From Betaproteobacteria bacterium (lineage in GTDB: Bacteria > Pseudomonadota > Gammaproteobacteria > Burkholderiales > SG8-39), in assembly GCA_009693345.1 (NCBI GenBank), contig SHXL01000093.1:1-10193 (forward strand): a stretch of 10,193 nt of DNA. The letters are read 5' to 3'. Under the pieces are notes generated by a model. It was not told where the DNA came from, made no database searches, and worked only from the letters and a program-made list of their open reading frames with translations. The stretch's first letter is position 1, and the number at the start of each line of letters is the position of its first letter. The translations under genes were made by a program, and so were the position numbers. Positions 1 to 5,527 of this stretch are shown piece by piece.

Positions 1-71
1 CCTCCGAATGGCCCGTGCCGCGTTAATTGTGCTGTTACAACCCACTAACTTCGAGAAAGACAGCCCACATC
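1..71. other. Leader region upstream of the first small gene
   Basis: This stretch carries no complete gene. One plus-strand frame ends in TAA at 24-26 and could be the last codons of an upstream gene, but only seven codons are visible, so this cannot be supported. A purine stretch at 53-60 (GAGAAAGA) sits about 11 bases before the ATG at 72 and is a weak candidate ribosome binding site. I see no convincing −35/−10 pair. Confidence 0.3.
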
Positions 72-356
72 ATGAAAAGGATCATCGCAGTCGCCGTAGC
101 GCTCGCGTTTAGCACCGCGGCGTTCGCGCAGGCCCCGAAAGCTGCAGCCCCGGCCGCACCGGCAGCGGCGGCCGCCCCGGCGAAAGCCGAAGTCAAGATG
201 GACAAAAAGGCGATGGCGGCGCAGAAAGCCGCCGACAAGAAAGCCGCGCAAGAGAAGAAGGCCGCCGACAAGAAGGCCGCCCAGGCAAAGAAGGCCGCGG
301 ACAAGAAAGCCAAGGCCGACATGAAGACCGCGCCGAAAGCCGAAGTCAAGAAGTAA
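72..356 (+). CDS. Small exported Lys/Ala-rich repeat protein (94 aa)
   Basis: I do not recognise a named family. The ATG at 72 is preferred over one at 27 because it begins a textbook signal peptide: basic MKR, a hydrophobic core to about residue 15, and an AFA|Q cleavage site after residue 19. The mature part has an Ala/Pro-rich linker (about 20-40). It then has three 11-residue repeats at 51-61, 62-72 and 73-83, built on KKAADKKAAQ, and a lysine-rich tail. An 11-residue period suits a long amphipathic, strongly basic helix. The protein should be periplasmic or surface-exposed and may bind polyanions such as LPS, nucleic acid or teichoic-like polymers; that role is inference only. A strong terminator follows directly, so it is probably monocistronic. 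The next gene has a similar design but a different repeat period. Confidence 0.75.
   Translation: MKRIIAVAVALAFSTAAFAQAPKAAAPAAPAAAAAPAKAEVKMDKKAMAAQKAADKKAAQEKKAADKKAAQAKKAADKKAKADMKTAPKAEVKK
222..320 (+). repeat. Three 33-bp in-frame tandem repeats
   Basis: Three consecutive 33-base units (222-254, 255-287, 288-320) encode 11-residue repeats around the core KKAADKK. The first two are nearly identical in protein sequence; the third diverges in its last three residues. Such short GC-rich coding repeats can gain or lose units by slippage. Confidence 0.7.
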
Positions 357-370
357 GAAGCAAAACCAGG

Positions 371-394
371 GTCCCCGCTTAAGGCCGCGGGGAC
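371..394. repeat. Perfect 8-bp inverted repeat before the terminator
   Basis: GTCCCCGC (371-378) pairs exactly with GCGGGGAC (387-394) across an 8-base loop. It lies 14 bases after the stop codon of the first gene and just ahead of the intrinsic terminator. It has no T-tract of its own. It may stabilise the 3' end of the mRNA or act as a tandem hairpin with the terminator. Confidence 0.6.
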
Positions 395-406
395 GACGGT
401 TAAGGG

Positions 407-434
407 AAGCCCGGTTCCGGCCGGGCTTTTTTTT
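407..434 (+). terminator. Intrinsic (rho-independent) terminator
   Basis: AAGCCCGG (407-414) pairs perfectly with CCGGGCTT (421-428) over a 6-base loop, followed by an uninterrupted T-run to 434 (eight Ts counting the end of the stem). It ends transcription of the first small gene and separates it from the next one. Confidence 0.9.
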
Positions 435-488
435 GCCTGTGCATCGAATCGGGCCTTGCCCGTTATTGGGGGTAGCAGTCCAACCGAC

Positions 489-493
489 AGGAG
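489..493 (+). promoter_or_regulatory. Ribosome binding site deciding the start at 500
   Basis: AGGAG at 489-493 directly abuts an ATG at 494 but lies six bases before the ATG at 500. The normal spacing, and the signal peptide beginning MKLR, favour 500. Confidence 0.65.
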
Positions 494-499
494 ATGGAA

Positions 500-814
500 A
501 TGAAACTCAGGACACTGGTAGCAGCGGTACTGGTCGCGTTCGCAGGAACCACGCTGGCACAGACGACGACGGCGCCGGCCAAGGGCACCTTGAAGGCCGA
601 CCGTGCCGCGGTCAAGGCCGACCGGCAGGCGGTGAGGGGCGACGTCAAGCAGCTGCGAGCCGACCGCAAGGCCGGCAATACGGTGGCGGTGGAAGCCGAC
701 AAGGCCAAGCTCAAGACCGACCGCGAGAAGCTCAAGGCGGACCGCGAAAAGATGAGAACCGACGCCAAGGCGGCGAAACAGGCGCGCGGGGAGAAGAAAG
801 CCGCGACGAAGTAG
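500..814 (+). CDS. Small exported heptad-repeat (coiled-coil) protein (104 aa)
   Basis: No named family is recognised; short exported proteins of this style are common as hypothetical proteins in Burkholderiales. A signal peptide spans about residues 1-20 (MKLR, hydrophobic core, TLA|Q). The mature chain is almost entirely heptads. Four units occur at 31-58 with the pattern (L/V)KADR(A/Q)A, and three more at 71-91 with (L/K)KTDREK-like units. A short linker at 59-70 separates them. Leu, Val or Met recur every seventh residue with Lys/Arg/Asp between them, which predicts a helical hairpin or coiled coil in the periplasm. It shares overall design with the gene at 72 (signal peptide, low complexity, highly charged) but not the repeat period, so common descent is uncertain. 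No terminator is seen after it. Confidence 0.75.
   Translation: MKLRTLVAAVLVAFAGTTLAQTTTAPAKGTLKADRAAVKADRQAVRGDVKQLRADRKAGNTVAVEADKAKLKTDREKLKADREKMRTDAKAAKQARGEKKAATK
590..772 (+). repeat. 21-bp-period heptad repeats within the coiled-coil gene
   Basis: Bases 590-673 encode four heptads and 710-772 encode three more, with a non-repetitive linker between. The recurring words are K-A-D-R and K-T-D-R with a hydrophobic residue at the first heptad position. Confidence 0.6.
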
Positions 815-872
815 CTTTCTTGCCGCGGGGCGGGCCGCCTTCCACGCCGAGGCGCGGCGCCGGCTCGCCCGC

Positions 873-980
873 ATGAAGAAGACGGGTCTGGGGATTCCTG
901 CGGACGAAGTCCTGGCGCATTTCCGCGACCGGGCCGCCGGCCGCAATCCGCAGCGCCCGAAGCCGCGCAAGATCGAGTGA
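873..980 (+). CDS. C-terminal half of a ribbon-helix-helix (CopG/ParD-type) antitoxin
   Basis: The frame ending in TGA at 978-980 reads, from about 840, FHAEARRRLARMKKTG and then a DEVLAHFRDRAAG segment and a PRKIE tail. This matches the familiar C-terminal half of RHH antitoxins (pattern F-H..A..R-A...-TG-....-D-E....-L-..R-..G-..P-..P..RK), the part that wraps the toxin. The N-terminal RHH DNA-binding half (about 40 residues) is absent. No start codon lies in this frame between the in-frame stop at 753-755 and the ATG at 873, and the upstream DNA is the coiled-coil gene. A 35-residue product from ATG 873 is possible but has no clear ribosome binding site. Its stop overlaps the toxin start as GTGA, as in intact modules. 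It is either a decayed antitoxin or a minimal neutralising peptide. Confidence 0.5.
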   Translation: MKKTGLGIPADEVLAHFRDRAAGRNPQRPKPRKIE

Positions 981-1273
981 TTCGCTTCGACGAGGGCCTA
1001 CACGCCGATCTGGAGCGTATCTACGATTTCAATTTCGAACGCGACCCGGCGGGCGCCCCTGAGCACATCGAAAAAATTCTGGACGCGGTGCAGGTCCTTG
1101 GCCGGCACCCGGAAATCGGACGGGACGTTGGCGGAACGCCGCCGCTGCGGAAATTGGTGATTTCGCACGACGGATCAGGCTACATCGCGCTTTACGAGTA
1201 TTCTCCGTTTGAAGGCTTGGTTAGAGTGGCGGCAGTGAGGCACCAGCGCGAGGCTGGTTACAAGGGGAAATGA
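977..1273 (+). CDS. ParE/RelE-family toxin of a type II toxin-antitoxin module
   Basis: The 98-residue protein has the full length and layout of the ParE/RelE fold. It has an N-terminal strand (IRFDEGLHADLERI), a helical hairpin (about 12-48) with EHIEKILDAVQVLGRHPEIGR, and a C-terminal beta-sheet with LRKLVIS, GYIALYEY and VRVAAVRHQREAGY. The terminal HQREAGY box is typical of the betaproteobacterial plasmid-stabilisation ParE subgroup. These toxins act on DNA gyrase or, in the RelE branch, on ribosome-bound mRNA; which applies is not decidable here. The GTG at 977 overlaps the antitoxin stop by four bases, giving translational coupling. The toxin reads as intact although its antitoxin is only a half-gene. 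It ends three bases before the next gene. Confidence 0.85.
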   Translation: MIRFDEGLHADLERIYDFNFERDPAGAPEHIEKILDAVQVLGRHPEIGRDVGGTPPLRKLVISHDGSGYIALYEYSPFEGLVRVAAVRHQREAGYKGK

Positions 1274-1276
1274 CGC

Positions 1277-2272
1277 ATGAAAGCGGTCGGGCTCTACAAA
1301 TACCTCCCGATCGACCACCCCGAGTCGCTGCTCGACCTGGAGGTGGAGACGCCGGCCGCCGCGGGGCACGACCTGCTGGTCGGCGTGAAGGCGATTTCGG
1401 TGAACCCGGTGGATTACAAGCGCAAGGCGCCCCGGGACCTGGTGGAAAAAGCGCCGAAGATCCTCGGCTGGGACGCGGCGGGGATCGTGCAGGCGGTCGG
1501 CCCCGAGGTCACGCTGTTCAAGCCGGGCGACGCGGTGTACTACGCGGGCAGCGTGATCCGCCAGGGCGCGAACTGCGAGTTCCACCTCGTTGACGAGCGC
1601 ATCGTGGGCGGCAAGCCCGCGAATCTTTCCTTCGCGCAGGCCGCGGCGCTGCCGCTCACCACGCTCACCGCGTGGGAGCTGATGTTCGAGCGCATGGGAA
1701 TTTCCAAGTCGGGCGCGCAGGCCGGCAAGAGCCTGCTGATCCTCGGCGGCGCGGGCGGCGTGGGTTCGATCGCGATCCAGCTGGCGAAGAAGCTGGCGCG
1801 CCTCAGGGTGATCGCGAGCGCGGCGCGGCCCGAGTCGATCGCGTGGTGCAAGGCGCTGGGCGCCGACGAAACCGTGGACCACTCGAAGCCCCTGGATATT
1901 CCTGAAGTCAATTTTCTGCTGTGCCTCACGAGCGCCGACGCCTACTGGAACCAGTTCCCGAAACTGGTGAAGCCGCAGGGGAAGATCGGCCTCATCGTGC
2001 GCACCACGAAGCCGGTGGATCTCGCGATCCTGCACGACAAGAGCATCGCGACCTGCCTGGAGGGGATGTTCACGCGCTCCAGCTTCCAGACGCCCGACAT
2101 GGCGGCGCAGCACGCACTGCTCGACGAGGCGGCGGGATTGATCGAGGCGGAGGTTCTGAAGACCACGCTCGCGCAGAACCTCGGCAGGATCTGCGCCGCA
2201 AACCTGAAGCGCGCGCATAAAATGCTCGCAGAGGGTCACGTCATCGGCAAGCTGGTGCTCGAGGGATGGTGA
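1277..2272 (+). CDS. Zinc-free MDR-family alcohol dehydrogenase / quinone oxidoreductase-like protein
   Basis: This 331-residue protein has the usual length of the medium-chain dehydrogenase/reductase superfamily. A GroES-like catalytic domain (about 1-130) contains SVNPVDYK at 41-48 and GWDAAGIV at 64-71. The NAD(P)H-binding Rossmann domain follows, with the glycine motif GGAGGVGS at 157-164. Where zinc alcohol dehydrogenases have GHE, this protein has GWD, and the structural four-cysteine lobe is absent. It therefore belongs to the zinc-independent quinone oxidoreductase-like branch (TIGR02817-like), which reduces quinones or enones with NADPH. It is cytosolic, and its physiological substrate is unknown. 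A good ribosome binding site (AAGGGGA, 1262-1268) precedes the ATG. It lies three bases after the toxin gene and one base before a small ORF, suggesting co-transcription. Confidence 0.88.
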   Translation: MKAVGLYKYLPIDHPESLLDLEVETPAAAGHDLLVGVKAISVNPVDYKRKAPRDLVEKAPKILGWDAAGIVQAVGPEVTLFKPGDAVYYAGSVIRQGANCEFHLVDERIVGGKPANLSFAQAAALPLTTLTAWELMFERMGISKSGAQAGKSLLILGGAGGVGSIAIQLAKKLARLRVIASAARPESIAWCKALGADETVDHSKPLDIPEVNFLLCLTSADAYWNQFPKLVKPQGKIGLIVRTTKPVDLAILHDKSIATCLEGMFTRSSFQTPDMAAQHALLDEAAGLIEAEVLKTTLAQNLGRICAANLKRAHKMLAEGHVIGKLVLEGW

Positions 2273-2273
2273 G

Positions 2274-2420
2274 ATGGACAGACTGAACAGGCGCAGGACG
2301 CTGCTGGGCGCCATGGGCACCTACCTCGTTCCGGGGGATGCGTCCGCGAAGCGCTTCGCGCACCGCGCGACGAGGCTCGCCAACCGGATCCTGAAGGGCG
2401 CCGTCAGAGTTTTTACCTGA
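2274..2420 (+). CDS. Arginine-rich small ORF (48 aa), function unknown
   Basis: This 48-codon frame fills the gap between the oxidoreductase (one base before) and the amidohydrolase (four bases after). Its codons mostly end in G or C, as in its neighbours. The product is strongly basic: it begins with DRLNRRRTLLGAMGTYLV, which has a loose resemblance to a twin-arginine leader, followed by a predicted amphipathic Arg/Lys/Ala helix. The region GGTGAG before its ATG is a modest ribosome binding site and overlaps the preceding stop codon. I recognise no family. It may be a genuine small protein, a translational coupler for the amidohydrolase, or the stub of a longer exported protein. Confidence 0.4.
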   Translation: MDRLNRRRTLLGAMGTYLVPGDASAKRFAHRATRLANRILKGAVRVFT

Positions 2421-2424
2421 GGGA

Positions 2425-4065
2425 ATGCACGATTTCGTCATCCGGGGCGCGACGGTCTATGACGGGTTGGGCGGCGAATTCGCCGGCGACGTCGCGATCC
2501 AGGATGGAAGAATCGCGGCGACGGGAAAGATAAGCGCCCCCGCGAGGAAGACCATCGACGCCGCGGGGCTCGCATTGATGCCCGGCATCGTCGACGTCCA
2601 TACCCATTACGACGCGCAGGTCACCTGGGACCCGACGCTGTCGCCGTCGCCCGCGCTGGGCGTCACCACGGCGGTGATGGGCAACTGCGGTTTCGGCATC
2701 GCGCCGTGCCCGGCATCGCAGCGCGATACGGTGCTGCGCAACCTGTCGGTGGTGGAGGGGATGGACCTCGGCGCGCTGCAGGGCGGCGTGCGCTGGGCCT
2801 TCGAGACCTTCGGCGAATACATGGACAGCCTGCGCCGGATCGAACCGCTCGCCAACGTCGCGGTGCTGGCGCAGCACTCCACCATCCGCTGCGCGGTGAT
2901 GGGCGAGGAGGCTTCGACGAGGGCGGATCCTTCCGCTCTTGAAATGACCAGGATGCAGGGCATGGTGCGGGAAGCGCTGGACGCCGGCGCCATCGGCTTC
3001 GCCTCGTCGTTCTCGCCGAACCACGCGGGCTGGGGCGGCAGGCCGATGCCGTCCACGATTGCGACCGATCTTGAACTTCGTTCTCTTGTAAAACCCCTGG
3101 GAGAAAAATCCAAAGGGATTTTCGTCATGGCGACCGGCCCGCGGGCCACGCCCGAGTACATGGAGGCCATCGCCGCCGACACCGGCCGGCCGGCATTCAT
3201 GGTGACGGTGCTCACCATGTACAACGACGCCGATCCGAAGAAAGCCATGGAGTACTACGAGCGCTGCGCGGCGGCACGGGCGCGCGGCCACGAGGTCTAC
3301 ATCCACACCAGCTGCCAGCCGCTGTCGTTCGACTTCACGCTGCGGGAGCCGTACCTCCTGTACTCCCACGACGCTTTCGACCGGGTCAAGGCGGCGAAGC
3401 CGGAAGATCGGGCTTCCATCTACAAAGAAAGTTCGTTTAGAAAAAAATTCAAGAAAAATCTCGCCAATCCAAAGCAGGGCATCCTCTTTTACGGCGACTG
3501 GGCGAAGATCGAGAAGGAAGGGGCAAGCATTCTCGAACTTTCAAAGAAGGAGAATAAAGATCCGGTCGATTGTTTCTTCGATCTCCCGATCGACCAGCAA
3601 TTGATCGGCAAGCTGTTCCAGAACAACGACGCGGGCGTGGCGCCGCTGCTCAGGCACGAGCAGGGCGTGGTCGCGCTCTCGGACGCCGGCGCGCACCTCA
3701 TCTATTTCTGCGACGCGGGCTTCGGCCTGCATTTCTTGCAGCACTGGGTGCGCGAGACCGGCGCCTTCACGCTGGCGGAAGGCGTGCGCAAGCTGACCAG
3801 CGACCCGGCGGCGAAGTACCGAATTCCCGGCCGGGGAAAAATCGAGACCGGCGCTTTCGCCGACCTGCTGCTTTTCGACCCGGCCAGGGTTGGAATTTCA
3901 GCGCTAGCGCGGCAACGGGACCTCCCTGGCGGCGGCACGCGCATGATCCGTCGGCCGGTGGGAGTGCACGGGGTATGGGTGAACGGCGTGCAAGTGCATG
4001 ACGGCAGGGATTATCTCGCCCCGGCGCGGCGCCCCGGGCAGGTGCTGACCGAATTCAACGCCTGA
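2425..4065 (+). CDS. D-aminoacylase-family amidohydrolase (N-acyl-D-amino-acid deacylase-like)
   Basis: The 546-residue protein follows the amidohydrolase plan. It has a small N-terminal beta-sandwich piece (DFVIRGATVYDGLGG), then the metal-binding strand VDVHTHYDAQ with His59 and His61, then GNCGFGIAPC with Cys88. The Cys is exactly 27 residues after the second His, as in Alcaligenes D-aminoacylase (His69, Cys96). The catalytic Asp is Asp420 in SDAGAH. The C-terminal sandwich ends with GAFADLLLFDP and GVWVNGVQV. Known members hydrolyse N-acyl-D-amino acids or related cyclic amides. However, residues 201-288 contain no histidine, so the two further zinc ligands of the classical enzyme (His220, His250) appear substituted; the ATH-x-R motif reads ATGPR at 236-240. 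Substrate and metal content may therefore differ. The purines before its ATG abut it directly, so translation is probably coupled to the preceding small ORF. Confidence 0.85.
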   Translation: MHDFVIRGATVYDGLGGEFAGDVAIQDGRIAATGKISAPARKTIDAAGLALMPGIVDVHTHYDAQVTWDPTLSPSPALGVTTAVMGNCGFGIAPCPASQRDTVLRNLSVVEGMDLGALQGGVRWAFETFGEYMDSLRRIEPLANVAVLAQHSTIRCAVMGEEASTRADPSALEMTRMQGMVREALDAGAIGFASSFSPNHAGWGGRPMPSTIATDLELRSLVKPLGEKSKGIFVMATGPRATPEYMEAIAADTGRPAFMVTVLTMYNDADPKKAMEYYERCAAARARGHEVYIHTSCQPLSFDFTLREPYLLYSHDAFDRVKAAKPEDRASIYKESSFRKKFKKNLANPKQGILFYGDWAKIEKEGASILELSKKENKDPVDCFFDLPIDQQLIGKLFQNNDAGVAPLLRHEQGVVALSDAGAHLIYFCDAGFGLHFLQHWVRETGAFTLAEGVRKLTSDPAAKYRIPGRGKIETGAFADLLLFDPARVGISALARQRDLPGGGTRMIRRPVGVHGVWVNGVQVHDGRDYLAPARRPGQVLTEFNA

Positions 4066-4073
4066 GCACTGGC

Positions 4074-4079
4074 TATACT
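4074..4079 (+). promoter_or_regulatory. Candidate −10 box (TATACT), possibly for a leaderless mRNA
   Basis: TATACT lies six bases before the ATG at 4086, in the context GCTATACT. A transcript from it would start at or next to the ATG. No ribosome binding site is visible upstream of this ATG, which fits leaderless translation. No good −35 hexamer is found at 17 bp spacing. Confidence 0.4.
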
Positions 4080-4085
4080 GCGCGC

Positions 4086-5042
4086 ATGAAATTCCTTGCC
4101 GCCTTTGTCGCGGTAATCGTTGCGGGCGTGGCCCACGCGCAAGGCTATCCCGCGAAGCCGGTGCGCATGCTGCTCGCGTTCCCGCCGGGCGGCCCGACCG
4201 ACATCAACGCGCGCCTGTTCGCGCAGAAGCTGACGGAGCAGACCGGGCAGACCTTCGTGGTGGAGAACCGCCCCGGCGCGGGCGGCAACATCGCCGCGGC
4301 GGAGGCGGCCAAGGCCGCGCCGGACGGCTCGACGATCTTCTACAACACCTCCGCGATCACCATCGCCCCGGCGCTCCAGGCCAGCGTGCCGTTCGACCCG
4401 ATCAGGGATTTCGCGCCGGTAGCGCTCACCGCCACCGTGCCGCTGGTGCTCGCGATCAATCCGGGCATTCCGGTGAAGAACCTGCAGGAGTTCGTGGCCT
4501 ATGCGAAGGCGAACGCGGGCAAGCTCAACTACGCATCTTCCGGCACGGGCACCATCACCCACCTCGCAGGGGCGCTGTTTGCTTCGCAGCTCGGGCTGGC
4601 GATGCAGCACATCCCCTACAAGGGCAGCGCACCCGCGCTGGTCGACGTGGTGGGCGGGCAGACGCAGATGATGATCGACACCATCAGCACGGTACTGCCT
4701 TACGCGCGCGACAACCGCCTGCGGCCGCTGGCGGTCGCGGTCCAGCGGCGCCTCGCGGTGCTGCCGGAAGTGCCCACGCTGGAGGAGGCCGCGAACCTGC
4801 CCGGCTTCGAGATGAGCGCCTGGCAGGGCATCCTGGTGCCCGCTGCGACGCCGAAGGAAATCGTCGCCAAACTCAACGCCGAAGTGAACCGCGCGGTGCA
4901 GAACCCGGACCTGCGCCAGCGCCTCGCCGCCGGCGGCAGCGAACCGCTGGGCGGCACCTCCGAGCAGTACGCCGCCTACATCCGTTCCGAGCTCCAGCGC
5001 TGGAGCAAGGTGGTCAAGGATTCCGGCGCGAAAGAGAATTAA
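4086..5042 (+). CDS. Bug-family tripartite tricarboxylate transporter substrate-binding protein
   Basis: This is a periplasmic solute receptor of 318 residues, the usual family length. It has a signal peptide at 1-18 (hydrophobic core, AHA|Q). Family landmarks in order are YPAKPVRMLLAFPPGGPTD (21-39), VVENRPGAGGNIA (58-70), the ligand-loop SSGTGTITHLAG (151-162) and YKGSAPALVDVVGGQ (178-192). A typical C-terminal half follows with LPEVPTLEEA (226-235). Bug proteins have a Venus-flytrap fold and bind carboxylates or amides; they either feed TctAB permeases or act as sensors. No tctA or tctB gene is in the window, which is normal for the many orphan Bug genes of Burkholderiales. It lies 20 bases after the amidohydrolase, so it may capture a substrate or product of that enzyme (inference). 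Unlike its neighbours it shows no low-GC patches. Confidence 0.93.
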   Translation: MKFLAAFVAVIVAGVAHAQGYPAKPVRMLLAFPPGGPTDINARLFAQKLTEQTGQTFVVENRPGAGGNIAAAEAAKAAPDGSTIFYNTSAITIAPALQASVPFDPIRDFAPVALTATVPLVLAINPGIPVKNLQEFVAYAKANAGKLNYASSGTGTITHLAGALFASQLGLAMQHIPYKGSAPALVDVVGGQTQMMIDTISTVLPYARDNRLRPLAVAVQRRLAVLPEVPTLEEAANLPGFEMSAWQGILVPAATPKEIVAKLNAEVNRAVQNPDLRQRLAAGGSEPLGGTSEQYAAYIRSELQRWSKVVKDSGAKEN

Positions 5043-5063
5043 TGTGAATGCGGCGCACGCCGC

Positions 5064-5069
5064 TAGAAT
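5064..5069 (+). promoter_or_regulatory. Candidate −10 box (TAGAAT)
   Basis: TAGAAT in the context GCTAGAAT lies 29 bases before the ATG at 5099, in the 56-base gap after the Bug gene. It is close to the sigma-70 consensus TATAAT. A −35 at 17 bp spacing would read AATGTG, which is poor, so this is a weak call. Confidence 0.35.
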
Positions 5070-5082
5070 GCCGTGCTTCAAC

Positions 5083-5094
5083 AAGGGGAGGGGA
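5083..5094 (+). promoter_or_regulatory. Strong ribosome binding site for the 43-aa exported peptide
   Basis: A purine tract AAGGGGAGGGGA ends four bases before the ATG at 5099. It is an exceptionally good Shine-Dalgarno region and argues that this very short gene is, or recently was, translated. Confidence 0.6.
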
Positions 5095-5098
5095 GAAC

Positions 5099-5230
5099 AT
5101 GACAGGTACAAGGAAATTCGCAGTTGCCGCGGTCCTGATGGGAATCGCTGGCGGAGCGGTCATCGCGCAGCAGGCTGGCTTCACGCGCTTTCCGCTGCAG
5201 GACCAGCTGCTCAGCGATCCGGCGCGTTAA
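5099..5230 (+). CDS. Short exported peptide (43 aa), possible N-terminal stub of a secreted cupin
   Basis: The product starts MTGTRKFAVAAVLMGIAGGA and has a signal peptide ending about IAQ|Q (residues 24-25). It is followed by only about 18 residues, GFTRFPLQDQLLSDPAR, and a stop. That tail resembles the start of secreted single-domain cupins, which often read GF-x-R-x-x-L-Q-x-x-D-L-S-x-P-x-R before their beta-barrel, but no cupin motif (G-x5-H-x-H) follows in any frame before the next gene. It is therefore either a truncated remnant or a true micro-exported peptide. The ATG at 5099 is chosen because a strong ribosome binding site precedes it; an ATG at 5048 in the same frame has none. The next gene begins 25 bases downstream with another strong binding site. 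Confidence 0.55.
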   Translation: MTGTRKFAVAAVLMGIAGGAVIAQQAGFTRFPLQDQLLSDPAR

Positions 5231-5240
5231 GATAGCGAAC

Positions 5241-5250
5241 AGGGGAGGGA
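5241..5250 (+). promoter_or_regulatory. Strong ribosome binding site deciding a GTG start at 5256
   Basis: AGGGGAGGGA at 5241-5250 lies five bases before GTG 5256. The alternative ATG at 5271 would be 20 bases away and would remove the first beta-strand (PLIAM) of the protein, so the GTG is preferred. Confidence 0.6.
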
Positions 5251-5255
5251 CAGCC

Positions 5256-5504
5256 GTGCCGCTTATCGCCATGAACCGGGAAATGGGGTCGCTGGGGGAA
5301 GATGTCGCGCGGGGCCTGGAGCAGGCGCTCGGCATGAAGATCCGGCACCACGAGATCATCGACCACATCGCCAGCCGCCTGCGCATCCTCACCGCGGATG
5401 AGATCCTCTCGGTGGCCGCGTCCGGCGAGCCGGTGATCCTGCGCGACGCCGCTACCTCCCACCACCTGCACGTCGCGGAAGTGCCCGCGCGCCTGCGCCA
5501 CTAG
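5256..5504 (+). CDS. Shortened cytidylate-kinase-like protein (82 aa)
   Basis: The first 42 residues match the N-terminus of cytidylate-kinase-like proteins (Cytidylate_kin2 type). These are the first strand and P-loop-like turn PLIAMNREMGSLGED (2-16), a helix, and the signature HHEIIDHIASRL (31-42). Full-length relatives are around 200 residues. They continue with a helical segment of some 30 residues before a TADEIL helix. Here LTADEILSVAASGEPVILRD follows almost immediately after RL, as if that internal segment had been removed in frame, and the protein stops shortly afterwards at 82 residues. Most of the phosphate-acceptor and lid region is therefore missing. The P-loop is GSLG rather than the usual GSGG. 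Catalysis as a nucleotide kinase is unlikely. It is probably a decaying gene or a regulatory nucleotide-binding remnant; translation signals remain strong. Confidence 0.6.
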   Translation: MPLIAMNREMGSLGEDVARGLEQALGMKIRHHEIIDHIASRLRILTADEILSVAASGEPVILRDAATSHHLHVAEVPARLRH

Positions 5505-5527
5505 CGCGGCGCCCGCCGGGACGCGCC

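Noticed and set aside
222..320. Short regular repeats considered as a CRISPR-like array
   Set aside because: The 33-base units are contiguous with no spacers and encode an in-frame protein repeat.
433..876. 147-codon plus-strand frame overlapping the coiled-coil gene
   Set aside because: It lacks a ribosome binding site, has Gly/Arg-rich composition typical of an out-of-frame shadow, and contains no RHH antitoxin domain that could complete the half-antitoxin.
35..970. Long minus-strand open frame opposite the two small repeat genes
   Set aside because: Its product is Arg/Ala/Cys-rich low complexity, the antisense image of GC-rich repeat codons. The plus-strand genes have signal peptides, a ribosome binding site and a terminator.
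1175..2320. Minus-strand 381-codon frame opposite the oxidoreductase
   Set aside because: Arg/His/Leu-rich composition without recognisable motifs; the plus-strand frame shows full MDR-family motifs.
2413..3369. Minus-strand 318-codon frame opposite the amidohydrolase
   Set aside because: Antisense shadow caused by high third-position GC; no domain signature.
4011..5111. Minus-strand 366-codon frame opposite the Bug gene
   Set aside because: Arg/His-rich composition with no motifs, and it is completely opposed by a clear Bug-family protein.
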